From Hydractinia symbiolongicarpus (lineage: Eukaryota > Cnidaria > Hydrozoa > Anthoathecata > Hydractiniidae): a stretch of DNA of 64,000 bases. Both the position numbers and the translations under genes were made by a program. Below, piece by piece: positions 59,966 through 64,000 of this stretch (position 1 is the first letter of the stretch; the number at the start of each line of letters is the position of its first letter). The stretch is taken from positions 3,412,001 through 3,476,000 of the forward strand of contig NC_079876.1 of NCBI RefSeq assembly GCF_029227915.1, given 5' to 3'. A model generated the notes under the pieces. The model saw only the letters and a list, made by a program, of their open reading frames with translations, was not told the origin of the DNA and ran no database searches.

Positions 59966-61781
59966 CGCATGAGACTTGTAGTTTTCAAAAATGTTTTCAT
60001 TTTTGATGAGACGCTGAATAAAAGCAGTTTAATCGCCGGTAAACGAAAACCCGCCATTTCCCGTAAACCCCGGACTCGGCCCGTATAGTCAAAAGTATAC
60101 AAAGGAATTACCCAGGGAGTAAACTTATTTTCCGAACGATTTTTTAAATTATTTTCTCACCACTACAACGCATGAGACTTGTAGTTTTTAAAAATGTTTT
60201 CATCTTTGATGAGACGCTGAATAAAAGAAGTTTAATCGCCGGCAAAAGAAAACCCGCCATTTCCCGTAAACCCCGGACTCGGCCCGTATAGTCAAAAGTA
60301 TACAAAGAAAGTACCCAGGGAGTAAACTCATTTCCAAAACGATTTTTTAAATTATCTTTACACCACTAAAAGCATGAGACTTGTAGTTTTCAAAAATGTT
60401 TTCATTTTGGATGAGACGCTGAATAAAAGAAGTTTAATCGCCGGCAAACGAAAACCCGCCATTTCCCGTAAACCCCGGACTCGACCGGTATAGTCAAAAG
60501 TATACAAAGAAAGTACCCAGGGAGTAAACTCATTTCCCGAACGATTTTTTAAATTATTATTTCACCACTAAAACCCATGAGACTTGTAGTTTTTAAAAAT
60601 GTTTTCATTTTTGATGAGACGCTGAATAAAAGAGGTTTAATCGCCGGCAAACGAAAACCCACCATTTCCCGTAAACCCCGGACTCGGCCCGCATAGTCAA
60701 AAGTATACAAAGAAAGTACCCAGGGTTTAAACTCATTTCCCGAACGATTTTTTAAATTATTATTTTACCACTAAAGCCCATGAGACTTGTAGTTTTTAAA
60801 AATGTTTTCATTTTTGATGAGACGCTGAATAACAGAAGTTTAAACGCCGGCAAAAGAAAACCCGCGACTTCCCGTAAACCCCGGACTCGGCCCGTATAGT
60901 CAAAAGTATACAAAGAAAGTACCCAGGGAGTAAACTCATTTCCCGAACGATTTTTTAAAAAATTTTTTCACCACTAAAACGCATGAGACTTGTAGTTTTC
61001 AAAAATGTTTTCATTTTTGATGAGACGCTGAATAAAAGAAGTTTAAACGCCGGCAAAAGAAAACCCGCGACTTCCCGTAAATCTCGGACTCGGCCCGTAT
61101 AGTCAAAAGTATACAAAGAAAGTACCCAGGAAGAAAACTCATTTCCCGAACGATTTTTTAAAATATTTTTTCACCACTAAAACGCATGAGACTTGTAGTT
61201 TTCAAAAATGTTTTCATTTTTGATGAGACGCTGAATAAAAGAAGTTTAATCGCCGGCAAACGAACAACCTGCTATTTCCCGTAAATCCCGGACTCGGCCC
61301 GTATAGTAATGAAAGTACCCGGGATGTAAACTCATTTCCCGAACGATTTTTTAAATTATTATTTCACCACTAAAACCCATGAGACTTGTAGTTTTTAAAA
61401 ATGTTTTCATTTTTGATGAGACGCTGAATAAAAGAAGTTTAAACGCCGGCAAAAGAAAACCCGCGACTTCCCGTAAATCCTGGACTCGGCCCGTATAGTC
61501 AAAAGTATACAAAGAAAGTACCCAGGGAGTAAACTCATTTCCCAAACGATTTTTTAAAATATTTTTTCACCACTAAAACGCATGAGAGTTGTAGTTTTCA
61601 AAAATGTTTTCATTTTTGATGAGACGCTGAATAAAAGAAGTTTAAACGCCGGCAAAAGAAAACCCGCGACTTCCCGTAAATCCTGGACTCGGCCCGTATA
61701 GTCAAAAGTATACAAAGAAAGTACCCAGGGAGTAAACTCATTTCCCAAACGATTTTTTAAAATATTTTTTCACCACTAAAA
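59966..61781 (+). repeat. Mixed zone after the 24-mer domain
   Basis: The monomers are P 59966 (AAAGCAGTTTAATCG, CCGGTAAACG), Q 60169, Z about 60371 (CTCGACCGG), L' 60574 (AGAGGTTTAATCG, CCCGCATAG), J 60777, J 60980, K 61183 (193 bp; CGAACAACCTGC), J 61376 and J 61579. P-Q reappears here, about 17.5 kb after its last copy. From 60777 the J types carry GGCAAAAGAAAACCC, a mark confined to the last part of the window. J 61376 and 61579 share ATCCTGGACTCGG and ATTTCCCAAACG. Confidence 0.75.
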
Positions 61782-62582
61782 CGCATGAGAGTTGTAGTTT
61801 TCAAAAATGTTTTCATTTTTGATGTGACGCTGAATAAAAGAAGTTTAAACGCCGGTAAAAGAAAACCCGCGACTTCCCGTAAATCCCGGACTCGGCCCGT
61901 ATAGTCAAAAGTATACAAAGAAAGTACCCAGGGAGTAAATTCATTTCCCGAACGATTTTTTAAAATATTTTTTCACCACTAAAACGCATGAGACTTGTAG
62001 TTTTCAAAAATGTTTTCATTTTTGATGAGACGCTGAATAAAAGAAGTTTAATCGCCGGCAAACGAAAACCTGCGATTTCCCGTAAATCCCGGACTCGGCC
62101 CGTATAGTAATGAAAGTACCCGGGATGTAAACTCATTTCCCGAACGATTTTTTAAATTATTATTTCACCACTAAAACCCATGAGACTTGTAGTTTTTAAA
62201 AATGTTTTCATTTTTGATGAGACGCTGAATAAAAGAGGTTTAATCGCCGGCAAACGAAAACCCGCCATTTCCCGTAAACCCCGGACTCGGCCCGCATAGT
62301 CAAAAGTATACAAAGAAAGTACCCAGGGAGTAAACTCATTTCCCCAACGATTTTTTAAATTATTTTTTCACCACTAAAACGCATGAGACTTGTAGTTTTC
62401 AAAATTGTTTTAATTTTTGATGAGACGCTTAATAAAAGAAGTTTAATCGCCGGCAAACGAAAACCTGCGATTTCCCGTAAATCCCGGACTCGGCCCGTAT
62501 AGTCAAAAGTATACAAAGAAAGTACCCAGGGTGTAAACTCATTTCCCGAACGATTTTTTAAATTATTATTTCACCACTAAAG
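61782..62582 (+). repeat. Tetramer HOR J-K-L'-M', copy 1 (801 bp)
   Basis: The monomers are J 61782 (TTTAAACGCCGG), K 61985 (192 bp, TAGTAATGAAAG), L' 62177 (AGAGGTTTAATCG, CCCGCATAG) and M' 62380 (AAAATTGTTTTAATTTTTG, CTGCGATTT). The order recurs 801 bp later. It resembles the J-K pairs at 3399-4594 and 29770-30164, so this is probably another expansion of the same ancestral cluster. Confidence 0.8.
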
Positions 62583-63384
62583 CCAATGAGACTTGTAGTT
62601 TTTAAAAATGTTTTCATTTTTGATGAGACGCTGAATAAAACAAGTTTAAACGCCGGCAAAAGAAAACCCGCGACTTCCCGTAAATCCCGGACTCGGCCCG
62701 TATAGTCAAAAGTATACAAAGAAAGTACCCAGGGAGTAAACTCATTTCCCGAACGATTTTTTAAAATATTTTTTCACCACTAAAACGCATGAGACTTGTA
62801 GTTTTCAAAAATGTTTTCATTTTTGATGAGACGCTGAATAAAAGAAGTTTAATCGCCGGCAAACGAACAACCTGCTATTTCCCGTAAATCCCGGACTCGG
62901 CCCGTATAGTAATGAAAGTACCCGGGATGTAAACTCATTTCCCGAACGATTTTTTAAATTATTATTTCACCACTAAAACCCATGAGACTTGTAGTTTTTA
63001 AAAATGTTTTCATTTTTGATGAGACGCTGAATAAAAGAAGTTTAATCGCCGGCAAACGAAAACCCGCCATTTCCCGTTAACCCCGGACTCGGCCCGCATA
63101 GTCAAAAGTATACAAAGAAAGTACCCAGGGAGTAAACTCATTTCCCGAACGATTTTTTAAATTATTTTTTCACCACTAAAACGCACGAGACTTGTAGTTT
63201 TCAAAATTGTTTTCATTTTTGATGAGACGCTGAATAAAAGAAGTTTAATCGCCGGCAAATGAAAACCTGCGATTTCCCGTAAATCCCGGACTCGGCCCGT
63301 ATAGTCAAAAGTATACAAAGAAAGTACCCAGGGTTTAAACTCATTTCCCGAACGATTTTTTAAATTATTATTTCACCACTAAAG
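62583..63384 (+). repeat. Tetramer HOR J-K-L'-M', copy 2 (802 bp)
   Basis: The monomers are J 62583 (GCCAATGAG), K 62786 (193 bp; CGAACAACCTGCTATTT, as at 61261), L' 62979 and M' 63182 (CGCACGAGAC, AAAATTGTTTTC). The copy is one base longer than copy 1 because of the extra base in K. The ACAACCTGC mark is shared with the K at 61183 and absent from the K at 61985 and 63588, so K variants alternate along the tail. Confidence 0.8.
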
Positions 63385-64000
63385 CCCATGAGACTTGTAG
63401 TTTTTAAAAATGTTTTCATTTTTGATGAGACGCTGAATAAAAGAAGTTTAAACGCCGGCAAAAGAAAACCCGCGACTTCCCGTAAATCCTGGACTCGGCC
63501 CGTATAGTCAAAAGTATACAAAGAAAATACCCAGGGAGTAAACTCATTTCCCGAACGATTTTTTAAAATATTTTTTCAGCACTAAAACGCATGAGACTTG
63601 TAGTTTTCAAAAATGTTTTCATTTTTGATGAGACGCTGAATAAAAGAAGTTTAATCGCCGGCAAACGAAAACCTGCGATTTCCCGTAAATCCCGGACTCG
63701 GCCCGTATAGTAATGAAAGTACCCGGGATGTAAACTCCTTTCCCGAACGATTTTTTAAATTATTATTTCACCACTAAAACCCATGAGACTTGTAGTTTTT
63801 AAAAATGTTTTCATTTTTGATGAGACGCTGAATAAAAGAGGTTTAATCGCCGGCAAACGAAAACCCGCCATTTCCCGTAAACCCCGGACTCGGCCCGCAT
63901 AGTCAAAAGTATACAAAGAAAGTACCCAGGGAGTAAACTCATTTCCCGAACGATTTTTTAAATTATTTTTTCACCACTAAAACGCATGAGACTTGTAGTT
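63385..64000 (+). repeat. Tetramer HOR J-K-L'-(M'), copy 3, cut by the window end
   Basis: The monomers are J 63385, K 63588 (192 bp), L' 63780 and the first 18 bases of the next monomer at 63983. It continues the 801-bp period with small private changes (TTTTTCAGCACT near 63574 and AACTCCTTTCCC near 63734). The array runs past the end of the window. Confidence 0.8.

Larger units (their letters stand above)
1..64000 (+). repeat. 203-bp satellite array filling the window
   Basis: Successive CGCATG/CCCATG boxes recur every 203 bp from the first base to the last, for example at 355, 558, 761 and 964. The array has about 315 monomers, all in one orientation in every region I followed, with no transposon, unique spacer or inverted segment. 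Gene-free tandem arrays of this size with higher-order structure are known from centromeric and other heterochromatic satellites of eukaryotes; a centromeric role here is inference. Monomer types differ by clustered substitutions and a few small indels, and their order repeats in blocks (listed separately). Open reading frames of 61-121 codons are repeat by-products. I do not recognise the family. Every stretch longer than 300 bases in this window holds only this satellite. Confidence 0.98.

Noticed and set aside
1-64000. CRISPR array, because of regular repetition
   Set aside because: The whole 203-bp unit is repeated, with no short constant repeat separated by unique spacers, and no cas-like gene is present.
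1-64000. Transposon or LTR insertions hidden in the patchwork zones
   Set aside because: All intervals between monomer boxes that I measured are 109 or 192-207 bp and are fully satellite. No terminal repeats, target duplications, polyA tails or coding remnants were seen.

Overview
The whole 64 kb window is one uninterrupted head-to-tail satellite DNA array. I find no protein-coding gene, RNA gene, transposon or other unique sequence, and both window edges lie inside the array. The basic monomer is 203 bp, so about 315 copies fit. Variants of 192/193, 196, 201, 202, 204 and 207 bp come from small diagnostic indels. All monomers I followed point the same way. Open reading frames of up to 121 codons occur, nearly all on the minus strand, but they are by-products of the repeat. 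The array is eukaryotic in character, like a centromeric or other heterochromatic satellite with higher-order repeats (HORs). I do not recognise the family by name and cannot assign the host. CpG is enriched rather than depleted, which argues against long, heavy germline methylation; a plant or an invertebrate both remain possible. All comparisons were made by eye.

Monomer phase is set here at the CGCATG/CCCATG box. Monomer types are called by my own letters. Layout: (1) 1-1368, a partial 6-mer of the A-F family. (2) 1369-4594, a different H/I/J/K family with a tandemly doubled pentamer. (3) 4595-29363, the main A-H domain: a doubled 7-mer, then a 12-mer HOR of 2437 bp with derivatives of 11, 13 and 17 monomers. 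(4) 29364-38778, a patchwork of older, more mixed types with local duplications of 1206 and 1217 bp. (5) 38779-41202, a doubled 1212-bp hexamer made of two trimers. (6) 41203-43641, another mixed zone. (7) 43642-59965, a second large HOR domain built on a 24-mer of 4847 bp, with 16-mer and 18-mer derivatives and a 23-monomer copy repeating the first at an offset of 11,680 bp. (8) 59966-61781, a mixed zone. (9) 61782-64000, a tetramer HOR of 801-802 bp running off the end.

The pattern fits repeated out-of-register but in-phase exchange. Blocks of 3 to 24 monomers are copied as units, and hybrid monomers sit at block joints with the 203-bp phase kept. Inside the monomer, a GC-rich core of about 60 bp alternates with AT-rich flanks, and most copies carry a short dyad able to form a hairpin. 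No new gene-based system is visible. The interest lies in the multi-level repeat architecture and the conserved dyad.
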